From the NCBI RefSeq assembly GCF_000426065.1, contig NZ_AUEQ01000015.1:1-64000 (forward strand): a stretch of DNA of 64,000 nucleotides, in the 5' to 3' direction. The notes under the pieces were generated by a model. The model worked only from the letters and a program-made list of their open reading frames with translations. It ran no database searches and was not told where the DNA came from. Positions 43,484 to 50,723 of the stretch are shown piece by piece; the stretch's first letter is position 1, and each line of letters opens with the position of its first letter. This stretch comes from Mycobacterium sp. URHD0025 (GTDB lineage: Bacteria; Actinomycetota; Actinomycetes; Mycobacteriales; Mycobacteriaceae). Position numbers and translations under genes: made by a program.

Positions 43484-43777
43484 GTGACGCAGCCGTTGAG
43501 AGTCGACACCGCAGCTCTGAAAGGGGCTGCCCGAGAGCTGGCCGCGATCAGCGACGAACTCGGAGATTCACTCACTCACGAATGGCAGCCTCCGGCCAAT
43601 CAACCTTCAGCGAAGGCCACGGTTGCCGTCACCGCGGCCACGAATCACGTGATGAGCGAATGCTCGGCCAACCTTCTCACCTTCGCCGACAACATCGCCC
43701 AAGCCGCGCGCTATTACGACGCGACCGACTCGGCCGGCGCTCGAACCGTAATCAACTCGATGAACCCGCCGAAGTAG
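43484..43777 (+). CDS. Type VII secretion target/EspC-like small protein
   Basis: 97 aa, helical, beginning MTQPLRVDTAALKGAARELA and containing ATNHVMSECSANLLTFADNIAQAARYYDATD. The length, double-helix pattern and paired genomic position match the ESX secretion-associated EspC/DUF2580 family, which are co-secreted with or chaperone larger substrates. Start GTG at 43484; the ATG at 43480 is in another frame. It precedes the 485-aa gene by 15 bases, so the two are presumably one operon. No ESX core genes are in the window; secretion would use an apparatus elsewhere. Confidence 0.75.
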   Translation: MTQPLRVDTAALKGAARELAAISDELGDSLTHEWQPPANQPSAKATVAVTAATNHVMSECSANLLTFADNIAQAARYYDATDSAGARTVINSMNPPK

Positions 43778-43792
43778 GAGTGCCGAGTCGAG

Positions 43793-45250
43793 ATGCTGAC
43801 GCGTTCTCGTATCGAGGGATGGACGACCGGCCACCTGCAATCTGCGTCGCTCGGGTGGGAGCGGGCCGCCAACATCATCGATGAGCAATACGGCAAGGCA
43901 CAGAGCACAGTCGGCGGCGTTCCTTGGACAGGCCCGGCATCCGACCGCGCCAACGGTAAGTTGTCCGATAATTTGGCCAAGGTTCGGGCATCGCTCGATC
44001 TCATGAGGCAGGCTGCCGCCATTGCCAAGGCGGGTGCGGAATCCATTGGCACCGCGAAGAACGATGCAGTCAACGCGATCAAGAACACTGAGGGTCAGTT
44101 CTTCTCGGTGAGTGAAGAGTTGGCCGTCACCGACCGCTTGCCGTGGATCATCAGCCCTGCGCTGGCCCTGATGCGAAAACTGCAGGCGACGCACGCGCAA
44201 GCCGATATTCGCGCCAGGGCGTCCGTGCTCGAATGGACCGATCAACAGGTCGCCGACCAACTCGACGGCATGACAACGAAGTTGCGCGAGTTCGACCTCG
44301 AGGGTGGCAAGGGCGGCGAAACGGGCACCGGCAAGACGGGGGATCCGCAAATCACCGGCCTGCCTGGGCCGCTGCGGCCGGAAAGCAAGGCAGCAGACCT
44401 GAATTCCACACTTCCTGGGACTGGCATCGAGATCAGCGGCGACGGGCGCACCGGCTACCCCACATTGAACGGCGAGAAGAATCCGTTAGAGATAGAAGCG
44501 AACCAACCTTCACCGGACAACCCAAATGGGGAGGACAAAGTTCGGCCGCTCCCGACTGGCACAATCGTCGGCCCCGATGGCAAGCAGTACGCGCTGTACA
44601 GCGAAGTTCCGTACAAACTGCCCAACGGCAAAGATAACCCTGAGTATGCAACCTCTGATACGACTGTGGTCGACCTATCCGATCCATCGAAGAGCGTTGG
44701 CGTCCTGCCAGGAATATCGCAGGCGAGCGGCGCCTACGATCCGAAGACCAACAGGGTGGTGGTAGTCGGAAACACCGGCCCGCATCCCGGCGACCGGACG
44801 CGAGTGCTCTACGTGTCTGATCCAATCGACCCCGCAAACCCGAACGGCTGGATGCAGACACTCAAGCCACAGGGCGAAATACGGGGGCTCCCTGGAGACC
44901 GAGAAAGCCAGCTCGTTGCACTGAAAGGCGGTGGGTTCATGTTGGTCGGTTCGGACAACTTCAACAAGGACTTGCCCGGTGATCAACCGATCGGCGCGAT
45001 AACCGCTTCCACACCAGAGGGATTACTGAATGCACGAGCAGTTCCGCTCTTCCCTCCGGGATCAGGCTGGCCAAGCGGAGCGGCCCCCTATGGTCCCACC
45101 GTCGTCGACACCGTCTACGACCCCGTCACTGGCAAGGAAACCGTGCAACTACGAGTGAGCACTTGGGAACGACCGCCAGATTGGAACGGGGAAGGCAATA
45201 TGCCGTACAACCCCCAGACGTATAGAACTGACATTTCGGTCCAGCACTAA
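43793..45250 (+). CDS. Putative type VII secreted effector, 485 aa
   Basis: The N-terminal helical region (about 1-165) carries a WxG motif between helices (GGVPWTGPASDRA, Trp45-Gly47) as in WXG100/EspA-like substrates. A Gly/Glu/Pro linker (170-235) leads to a C-terminal beta-rich domain (about 235-485) with YALYSEVPYKLPNGKDN, GAYDPKTNRVVVVGNTG, GWMQTLKPQGEIRGLPGDR and YDPVTGKETVQLRVSTWE, which looks like a beta-propeller or glycosidase-like fold (cf. DUF4185-type domains). Toxin, adhesin or enzyme are all possible; no catalytic residues can be named. Base composition looks lower in GC than neighbours. Followed closely by three related exported proteins. Confidence 0.65.
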   Translation: MLTRSRIEGWTTGHLQSASLGWERAANIIDEQYGKAQSTVGGVPWTGPASDRANGKLSDNLAKVRASLDLMRQAAAIAKAGAESIGTAKNDAVNAIKNTEGQFFSVSEELAVTDRLPWIISPALALMRKLQATHAQADIRARASVLEWTDQQVADQLDGMTTKLREFDLEGGKGGETGTGKTGDPQITGLPGPLRPESKAADLNSTLPGTGIEISGDGRTGYPTLNGEKNPLEIEANQPSPDNPNGEDKVRPLPTGTIVGPDGKQYALYSEVPYKLPNGKDNPEYATSDTTVVDLSDPSKSVGVLPGISQASGAYDPKTNRVVVVGNTGPHPGDRTRVLYVSDPIDPANPNGWMQTLKPQGEIRGLPGDRESQLVALKGGGFMLVGSDNFNKDLPGDQPIGAITASTPEGLLNARAVPLFPPGSGWPSGAAPYGPTVVDTVYDPVTGKETVQLRVSTWERPPDWNGEGNMPYNPQTYRTDISVQH

Positions 45251-45265
45251 TAGAGACGGGAACCC

Positions 45266-45787
45266 ATGGGCGCCACGATGAGGACACGAGGGAACCGGCT
45301 GGCTGCGGCTGGCGCTTCCATCATCATTGCCTGTTTAACGCCGCTGACACCCGACGCTCACGCCCAACCGCCTGGGTTCCCCGACCTCAGCCAGTTCACG
45401 GAAGTCGATGCCGCGCAGTTCAGTCGCCCGTTCTCGTATGCGGAGCGTTGGGCGAACGTCTATTCGTTCTTCAGGACGCCCGACGGTGTCAACTGTGCAA
45501 TCGGGCCAGGTTCGTGGTGCACGGGGAACATCCCGGGATTGCCGTCCAGCCAAAGCGACGCGTGCGCGTCCGTTCACCAGACGGGTGACAATCAACAGTT
45601 CACCTTCAGCACCGACGACATCACGTGTGAATCCACGAAAGACAAGTTGCTCAATCCTGGTCAGAAGCTGACCGACTCCCTGACCGGCACAACGTGTGTG
45701 GTCGGCCAAGGTCGCTTCACCGCCTGTATCAATCCACAAAGCGATCACGGATTTGTCCTGCAGCCCTCTGGCAGTTGGGTGTTCTGA
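45266..45787 (+). CDS. Exported protein, first of three related genes (173 aa)
   Basis: Signal peptide MRTRGNRLAAAGASIIIACL...PDAHA, cleavage near AHA-QP. The mature part has FPDLSQFTEVDAAQFS, paired cysteines (CAIGPGSWC, TCVVGQGRFTAC) and the C-terminal HGFVLQPSGSWVF. The last motif and the FPDL opening recur in the next two proteins, so they are paralogues. Unknown function. The ATG at 45266 follows GACGGGAA. The stop interlocks with the next start (TGATG). Confidence 0.7.
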   Translation: MGATMRTRGNRLAAAGASIIIACLTPLTPDAHAQPPGFPDLSQFTEVDAAQFSRPFSYAERWANVYSFFRTPDGVNCAIGPGSWCTGNIPGLPSSQSDACASVHQTGDNQQFTFSTDDITCESTKDKLLNPGQKLTDSLTGTTCVVGQGRFTACINPQSDHGFVLQPSGSWVF

Positions 45788-46275
45788 TGCGGCTGACGCG
45801 ATACACGATCACCCTGCTACTCACCCTCACGGCATGTTCGTCGTCGCCACCGGAACTGCCCTCTCCCCCAACGGGTTTTCCCGACTTAAACGCGTTCAGA
45901 GCCGTCGACCGAAAGGACTTCAAACTAGGTGGCACGGCATTCGTCAGTCCAGATCAGATCAGTTGCCTCCTCGACTACGGACCGCACAAATCGGTCGTGT
46001 GTGGTGGCAACATTGACGGCATCGCCGATTCGGTAACAGGCACCGGTTGCCCTGAGGTACGCAAGCCAGAGGACGGACCGAGCGACGCACCCTACGTCAT
46101 CTCACGGCCGGATGGGGATTGCGCCTCCGCGAGGGTTAAACCAATCACCGCCGGCAAGAAGCTCATTGGCGACAACAGCACCTGCGTCGTCGGCAAGAAC
46201 AACTTGGTCGCCTGCATCGATGCCGACCACAAGCACGGTTTTGTCCTACAACCTTCGGGCAGTTGGACGTTCTGA
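45787..46275 (+). CDS. Lipoprotein, second of three related genes (162 aa)
   Basis: Lipobox LTAC in ITLLLTLTACSSS, then FPDLNAFRAVDRKDF, CLLDYGPHKSVVCGG, STCVVGKNNLVACI and the shared ending HGFVLQPSGSWTF. Membrane-anchored version of the preceding protein; about a third identical over the mature region by eye. Starts at the ATG within the previous stop (TGATG), so translation is coupled. Function unknown; one idea is immunity to the upstream secreted protein. Confidence 0.7.
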   Translation: MRLTRYTITLLLTLTACSSSPPELPSPPTGFPDLNAFRAVDRKDFKLGGTAFVSPDQISCLLDYGPHKSVVCGGNIDGIADSVTGTGCPEVRKPEDGPSDAPYVISRPDGDCASARVKPITAGKKLIGDNSTCVVGKNNLVACIDADHKHGFVLQPSGSWTF

Positions 46276-46859
46276 TGCGCGTTGCCTCGGCGATCGTCGC
46301 TGCGGTGCTGATGGCAACGCCACTGTGCGGATGCACGTCAACGCTTGAGGGCGAGGCGGTTTCGGGCCCAGCCTCACATCCGTCTCCCCCGCCCGGCACT
46401 TTCCCCGATCTCGCGGCGTTCAAGGTGGCCGACCTCGCGTCCTACACCAGCACCAACTGGCACCGCGACACCCTCGTCTCGTTCAGAGCGAAAGACGTCA
46501 CGTGCCTGGCCAACGTGTACGGCCAGACGACAGGGGTCGATGGGCTCGGGATGATCGACTGCCGGGCCTCACGCCTACCTGGTTTCCCGAAGGATGCCGG
46601 CAGGCAAGACCTCCCCGGAAAGGCGCCGGCTTGGGAGACCGTCATGCAGTCGGTGAGTGAAACCTCCAATGGCGGCTTCGAATTCACATACGCGGGCGGC
46701 GGGCAGTGGAGCAAGGACCTCGAACTCCGAGAACTTCCCGCAGGACACAAGCTCGTGGTCAACGACTCCGGCTGCGCGGCCGGAGACGACTTCGTCGCTT
46801 GTTACACGGCCTTCCGCCATGGCTTCGTGATCTCACCGCGCGGGAGCTGGGCTTTCTAG
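46275..46859 (+). CDS. Lipoprotein, third of three related genes (194 aa)
   Basis: Signal with lipobox LCGC (TPLCGCTSTLEGE), then FPDLAAFKVADLASY, VTCLANVYGQTTG, SGCAAGDDFVACY and HGFVISPRGSWAF. The most divergent of the three, with an insert around residues 85-150. Coupled start (TGATG) with the second gene. Followed by a pair of long hairpins. Unknown function. Confidence 0.68.
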   Translation: MRVASAIVAAVLMATPLCGCTSTLEGEAVSGPASHPSPPPGTFPDLAAFKVADLASYTSTNWHRDTLVSFRAKDVTCLANVYGQTTGVDGLGMIDCRASRLPGFPKDAGRQDLPGKAPAWETVMQSVSETSNGGFEFTYAGGGQWSKDLELRELPAGHKLVVNDSGCAAGDDFVACYTAFRHGFVISPRGSWAF

Positions 46860-46870
46860 CCGTCGCGCCT

Positions 46871-47020
46871 CACCGCTTTCTACACCTGGGTCGTTGAAGG
46901 CGCGTGGAGCGACCCAGGTGTAGAAAACCGCGCGGCGAAAACCCGCGTTCACCACGAGCCCGCCACCGCTTTCCACACCTGGGTCGTTGACGGCGTGTAG
47001 AGCGACCCAGGTGTAGAAAA
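46871..47020. repeat. Tandem pair of long palindromes
   Basis: Two units, 93 bases apart, starting at 46871 and 46964. The first has perfect 17-base arms TTTCTACACCTGGGTCG (46877-46893) and CGACCCAGGTGTAGAAA (46910-46926) with a 16-base loop; the second has the same right arm at 47003-47019 and a left arm with one change. The sequence shares TTTCTAC and GGGTCG with family B repeats. Likely terminators for the lipoprotein operon, but duplicated. Confidence 0.85.
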
Positions 47021-47104
47021 CCGCGCGACGAAAACCCGCGGAGCCGCCGGGAAAGCCAGCGGAAACCAGCCAAACCCGCCCTCACCAGCACACCTTGACG
47101 ACTC

Positions 47105-47143
47105 TGTCACTTAGTGACACAGTGGAGCTGTCACTAAGTGACA
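47105..47143. promoter_or_regulatory. Twin TetR-type operators
   Basis: TGTCACTTAGTGACA (47105-47119) and TGTCACTAAGTGACA (47129-47143) are near-identical perfect dyads 24 bases apart, 12 bases upstream of the likely GTG start of the TetR gene. This is a typical autoregulatory arrangement. Confidence 0.75.
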
Positions 47144-47154
47144 GAGTTCTGGAG

Positions 47155-47778
47155 GTGAGGGCAATCGGCGAGAAGCAGGATCAGGCGCGTCTCGCCGTGT
47201 CGCGACATGCCTGCAAGTTGTTCTGGGAACACGGTGTCACCGGCACCAGCGGTGACGAGATCGCCGCGGCGGCAGGGCTTTCCACCCGCACGATCTGGCG
47301 ATACTTCCGCGCCAAGGAAAGTTGTGTCGAACCGGTGCTGGCCAAATCCGCCGACCGGTTCATCGACATTCTCAATCGCTGGCCACACGATCTCTCGTTG
47401 GCCGAACACCTTGCCGCCGACGGGCTTTCGCATCCGATGACGCCGCAGGACGTCGAGGACGAGATCAGCGCGATGCGAATCGCCACCATGACCTCGTCCG
47501 AACCTGCCCTTCGGACGGCATATCTGATGGTTCACGACCGGATGGAGCAGGGCTTCATCCCGGTGATCGCCGAGCGACTGGGCCTGCCGGAAACAGATCT
47601 CACCGTCCGGCTGTGCGCAGCGGCCGTCACCGGTGCGTTCCGCGTCGTCGACGAAGACGTGAGTATCGCAGTGATCGTCGAAGGCAAGAAAGTCACCGAA
47701 GAGCAGGCGCTGTCGCTGATCGACCGGGCAATCCGCGACGCGACCAACGGGCGTCTCGGTGGGCCCGTCGTTTCCTGA
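47155..47778 (+). CDS. TetR-family transcriptional regulator
   Basis: 207 aa from GTG at 47155. N-terminal helix-turn-helix about 10-55: RLAVSRHACKLFWEHGVTGTSGDEIAAAAGLSTRTIWRYFRAKESC. The ligand-binding C-terminal part (MTPQDVEDEISAMRIATMTS, FIPVIAERLGLPETDLTVRL) fits TetR regulators such as MftR/AcrR-like proteins. The frame extends upstream to 47095, but that would translate through the twin operators and adds no conserved residues. A GGAG touches the GTG, so initiation may be leaderless. The S9 peptidase 41 bases downstream is a plausible target or operon partner. Confidence 0.85.
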   Translation: MRAIGEKQDQARLAVSRHACKLFWEHGVTGTSGDEIAAAAGLSTRTIWRYFRAKESCVEPVLAKSADRFIDILNRWPHDLSLAEHLAADGLSHPMTPQDVEDEISAMRIATMTSSEPALRTAYLMVHDRMEQGFIPVIAERLGLPETDLTVRLCAAAVTGAFRVVDEDVSIAVIVEGKKVTEEQALSLIDRAIRDATNGRLGGPVVS

Positions 47779-47819
47779 CACCCCTGAAAGAGCTTGTCCA
47801 CAAACAACAAAGGAGCGGC

Positions 47820-49688
47820 ATGGCGTTACCTGAACTCATCTCGGTAGAGGATTTCTTCAGCCCGCCCGAGCGCGCCGGAGCCAAGATCTCGCCCGACGGA
47901 ACCAAGATCGCCTACCTGGCGCCGTGGAAGAACCGCCTCAACGTGTGGGTTCAAGACCTCGACGGCGATACCCCGCCGCAGTGTGTGACCGCGGACGAGA
48001 CCCGCAGCGTGTACATCTACTCCTGGACCGACAATCCGCGATGGTTGCTCTACATGCAGGACACCGGCGGTGACGAGAACTTCCACGTGTACCGCGTCGA
48101 CCTGGACGACCCCGACGCCGCCGCAGTGGATCTCACCCCGTTCCCGGGCGCCAGAGCGAGTTTCGACCTGCCCAAGGGCCGGCCCGGAAAAGCGATCGTA
48201 CAGACCAACAACCGCAATCCTCAGCTGGTCGACGCCTACGAACTCGACATCGCCACCGGAGAACTCACCCTGGTGGCGGAGAATCCCGGGAACGTCATCA
48301 CGTGGCTGTGCGCCCCCAACGGTGATCTGTTCACCAATACGCTGACCACCGACGGCGATGTCGAGATATCGCAATGGGACTCGGCCACAGCATCATTGCG
48401 CTCCATCAAGGTCTACGACGGCACCGATTACCCGCTGGGCATCTATCCGGTCGTCATCTCTCCGGACGGTACGGGCATCTGGCTCGGATCGAACGAGGGC
48501 AGTGACCGCGTCCGGCTGGCCCGCCTCGATGTGGCCACCGGCACCGAGACGGAGGTGGACAGCCACCCGACATTCGACCTCGGCAATCAGCAGGTGTTGC
48601 CTTCACCCTTCATCCTCAGCGAGAGCACGGGAGAACTGATCGGCGCCCGGTACTACGGGGAGCGCCAGGTGATCCATGCCCTCGACGCGAATTTCGGTGC
48701 GGTACTGGAGAATCTCACCAAACTCTCCGATGGGGACCTCGCCGGCATCTCGTCGGACGACTCCGGGCAGCGCTGGGTCGTCAACTTCACCCACGACCGC
48801 GACCCCTGGGCGACCTACCTGTACGACCACGCGACAGGCGAGAGCCGGCTGCTGTTCCGGCCGTACCCGAATCTGAATTCAGATTCGTTAGCGCCGATGG
48901 CACCGGTGACCATCCCCTCGCGCGACGGCCTCGACCTTCACTCCTATCTGACCCTGCCGGTCGGGGTCGAGCCCGCGGACCTGCCGTTGGTGCTGCTGGT
49001 GCACGGCGGCCCGTGGGCCAGGGATTGCTGGGGATTTCAGCCCGACGTACAGATGCTCGCCAATCGCGGATATGCGGTACTGCAGGTCAACTTTCGTGGC
49101 TCGACGGGCTACGGCAAAGCGTTCACCAAAGCGGCGATCGGTGAGTTCGCAGGCAAGATGCACGACGACCTGATCGACGCGGTGGACTGGGCGGTCAAGC
49201 AGGGCTACGCCGACCGGGACAAGGTGGCGATCTTCGGAGGCTCGTACGGCGGTTACGCCGCGCTCGTCGGGGTGACGTTCACGCCGGACGTGTTCGCGGC
49301 GGCCATCGATTACGTCGGCATCTCCAGCCTGGCCAACTTCATGCGCACGCTGCCGAATGTGGCTCGCCCGTTCCTGGCCACGAACTGGCATCTATATGTG
49401 GGGAACCACAACGATCCGGCGCAGGAAGCCGACATGCTGGCCCGCTCCCCCATCACGCGAGTGGATCAGATCCGCACACCGCTGCTGGTCATCCAGGGCG
49501 CCAACGACTCTCGCGTGGTGCAGGCCGAATCCGACAACCTCGTCGAGGCGCTACGCAGCCGCGGCGTCGAGGTCGAGTACATGGTCAAGGCCGACGAGGG
49601 ACACGGATTTGTCAACCCGGACAACCAGATCGACATGTACCACGCTGTCGAGCGGTTCCTGGCCGAGCATCTCGGCGGGCGCGTCTAG
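47820..49688 (+). CDS. S9-family (prolyl oligopeptidase-like) serine peptidase
   Basis: 622 aa from the ATG at 47820 (AAGGAG upstream). N-terminal beta-propeller (about 1-370) with AKISPDGTKIAYLAPWKNRLNVWVQ, DENFHVYRVDLDD and YPVVISPDGTGIWLGSNEG, then an alpha/beta hydrolase domain: LVHGGPWARD, RGSTGYGKAF, catalytic Ser475 in FGGSYGGYAALVG, Asp in QGANDSRV, His in DEGHGF. It resembles acylaminoacyl/dipeptidyl peptidases, probably cytoplasmic as no signal peptide is present. The extended upstream frame overlaps the TetR gene and is rejected. Confidence 0.9.
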   Translation: MALPELISVEDFFSPPERAGAKISPDGTKIAYLAPWKNRLNVWVQDLDGDTPPQCVTADETRSVYIYSWTDNPRWLLYMQDTGGDENFHVYRVDLDDPDAAAVDLTPFPGARASFDLPKGRPGKAIVQTNNRNPQLVDAYELDIATGELTLVAENPGNVITWLCAPNGDLFTNTLTTDGDVEISQWDSATASLRSIKVYDGTDYPLGIYPVVISPDGTGIWLGSNEGSDRVRLARLDVATGTETEVDSHPTFDLGNQQVLPSPFILSESTGELIGARYYGERQVIHALDANFGAVLENLTKLSDGDLAGISSDDSGQRWVVNFTHDRDPWATYLYDHATGESRLLFRPYPNLNSDSLAPMAPVTIPSRDGLDLHSYLTLPVGVEPADLPLVLLVHGGPWARDCWGFQPDVQMLANRGYAVLQVNFRGSTGYGKAFTKAAIGEFAGKMHDDLIDAVDWAVKQGYADRDKVAIFGGSYGGYAALVGVTFTPDVFAAAIDYVGISSLANFMRTLPNVARPFLATNWHLYVGNHNDPAQEADMLARSPITRVDQIRTPLLVIQGANDSRVVQAESDNLVEALRSRGVEVEYMVKADEGHGFVNPDNQIDMYHAVERFLAEHLGGRV

Positions 49689-49700
49689 GCACGAACGCGT

Positions 49701-49756
49701 CGAGCGTGCGTTCAGATCGCAAAAGACGCCTGTGACGCGATCTGCTTGCACGCTCG
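49701..49756. repeat. Interrupted palindrome between convergent genes
   Basis: Outer arms CGAGCGTGC / GCACGCTCG (49701-49709, 49748-49756) and inner arms AGATCGC / GCGATCT (49714-49720, 49737-49743) separated by equal 4-base bulges, loop AAAAGACGCCTGTGAC. Lies just after the S9 peptidase stop, so may serve as its terminator; also one of several long intergenic palindromes in this window. Confidence 0.75.
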
Positions 49757-49766
49757 GCGCAAAAAG

Positions 49767-49794
49767 AAAGGCCCCCGCCGTGGCGGGGGCCTTT
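49767..49794 (-). terminator. Terminator of sucCD
   Basis: Arms AAAGGCCCCCGCC / GGCGGGGGCCTTT with a 2-base loop, 12 bases beyond the sucD stop; on the minus strand a T-rich run follows. Strong intrinsic terminator. Confidence 0.9.
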
Positions 49795-49806
49795 CCGTGT
49801 GGAGAT

Positions 49807-50709
49807 CTACAGGCTTTCGAAGAGCTCACGAGCCAGCTTGGCGGTCTCGGACGGCGTCTTGCCGACCTTCACACCGGCAGCCTCGAGGGCTTCCTTCTTG
49901 GCCGAGGCGGTGCCCGACGAGCCCGACACGATGGCGCCGGCGTGGCCCATGGTCTTGCCCTCCGGAGCGGTGAAGCCCGCGACGTAGCCGACAACCGGCT
50001 TGGTGACGTTGGCCTTGATGTAATCGGCCGCACGCTCTTCGGCGTCGCCGCCGATCTCGCCGATCATCACGATGATCTTGGTCTCCGGATCCTTCTCGAA
50101 CGCTTCGATGGCGTCGATGTGGGTGGTGCCGATGACCGGGTCGCCGCCGATGCCGATGGCGGTGGAGAAGCCGAGATCGCGCAGCTCGTACATCATCTGG
50201 TAGGTCAGCGTGCCCGACTTCGACACCAGGCCGATCGGGCCCTTGCCGGTGATGTTGTTCGGCGTGATGCCGACCAGCGACTCACCGGGGGTGATGATGC
50301 CCGGGCAGTTCGGTCCGATGATCCGGGTCTTCTGACCCTTCTCGACGTTATAGGCCCACGCATAGGCGCTGTCCTGCACCGGGATTCCCTCGGTGATGAC
50401 CACCAGCAGCGGGATCTCGGCGTCGATGGCCTCGATGATGGCGTCCTTGGAGAAGGCCGGCGGCACGAAGGCGATCGACACGTCGGCGCCGGTCTCCTTC
50501 ATGGCCTCGGCGACCGAGCCGAACACCGGCAGCTCGACGTCGTTGCCGTCCTTGTCTTTGTGCGAGACCTTGGTGCCGGCCTTGCGCGCGTTGACGCCAC
50601 CGACGACCTGCGTGCCCGCCTTCAGCATCAGGGCGGTGTGCTTGGTGCCCTCACCGCCGGTGATGCCCTGGACGATGACCTTGGAATCCTTGTTCAGGAA
50701 GATAGACAT
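49807..50709 (-). CDS. sucD: Succinyl-CoA synthetase alpha subunit
   Basis: TCA cycle, substrate-level phosphorylation: succinyl-CoA + NDP + Pi to succinate + NTP + CoA. 300 aa. CoA-binding domain VIVQGITGGEGTKHTALML and VGGVNARKAGT; GPNCPGIITPGE; the phosphohistidine loop GHAGAIVSGSSGTA near residue 250. The usual length for the family. It begins 14 bases after sucC and shares its promoter. Confidence 0.98.
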   Translation of the reverse strand: MSIFLNKDSKVIVQGITGGEGTKHTALMLKAGTQVVGGVNARKAGTKVSHKDKDGNDVELPVFGSVAEAMKETGADVSIAFVPPAFSKDAIIEAIDAEIPLLVVITEGIPVQDSAYAWAYNVEKGQKTRIIGPNCPGIITPGESLVGITPNNITGKGPIGLVSKSGTLTYQMMYELRDLGFSTAIGIGGDPVIGTTHIDAIEAFEKDPETKIIVMIGEIGGDAEERAADYIKANVTKPVVGYVAGFTAPEGKTMGHAGAIVSGSSGTASAKKEALEAAGVKVGKTPSETAKLARELFESL

Positions 50710-50723
50710 TCTCGTTGGCTCCC

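Noticed and set aside
47095..47154. Longer N-terminus for the TetR protein
   Set aside because: It would encode the twin operator palindromes (LSLSDTVELSLSD) and adds nothing conserved ahead of the helix-turn-helix.
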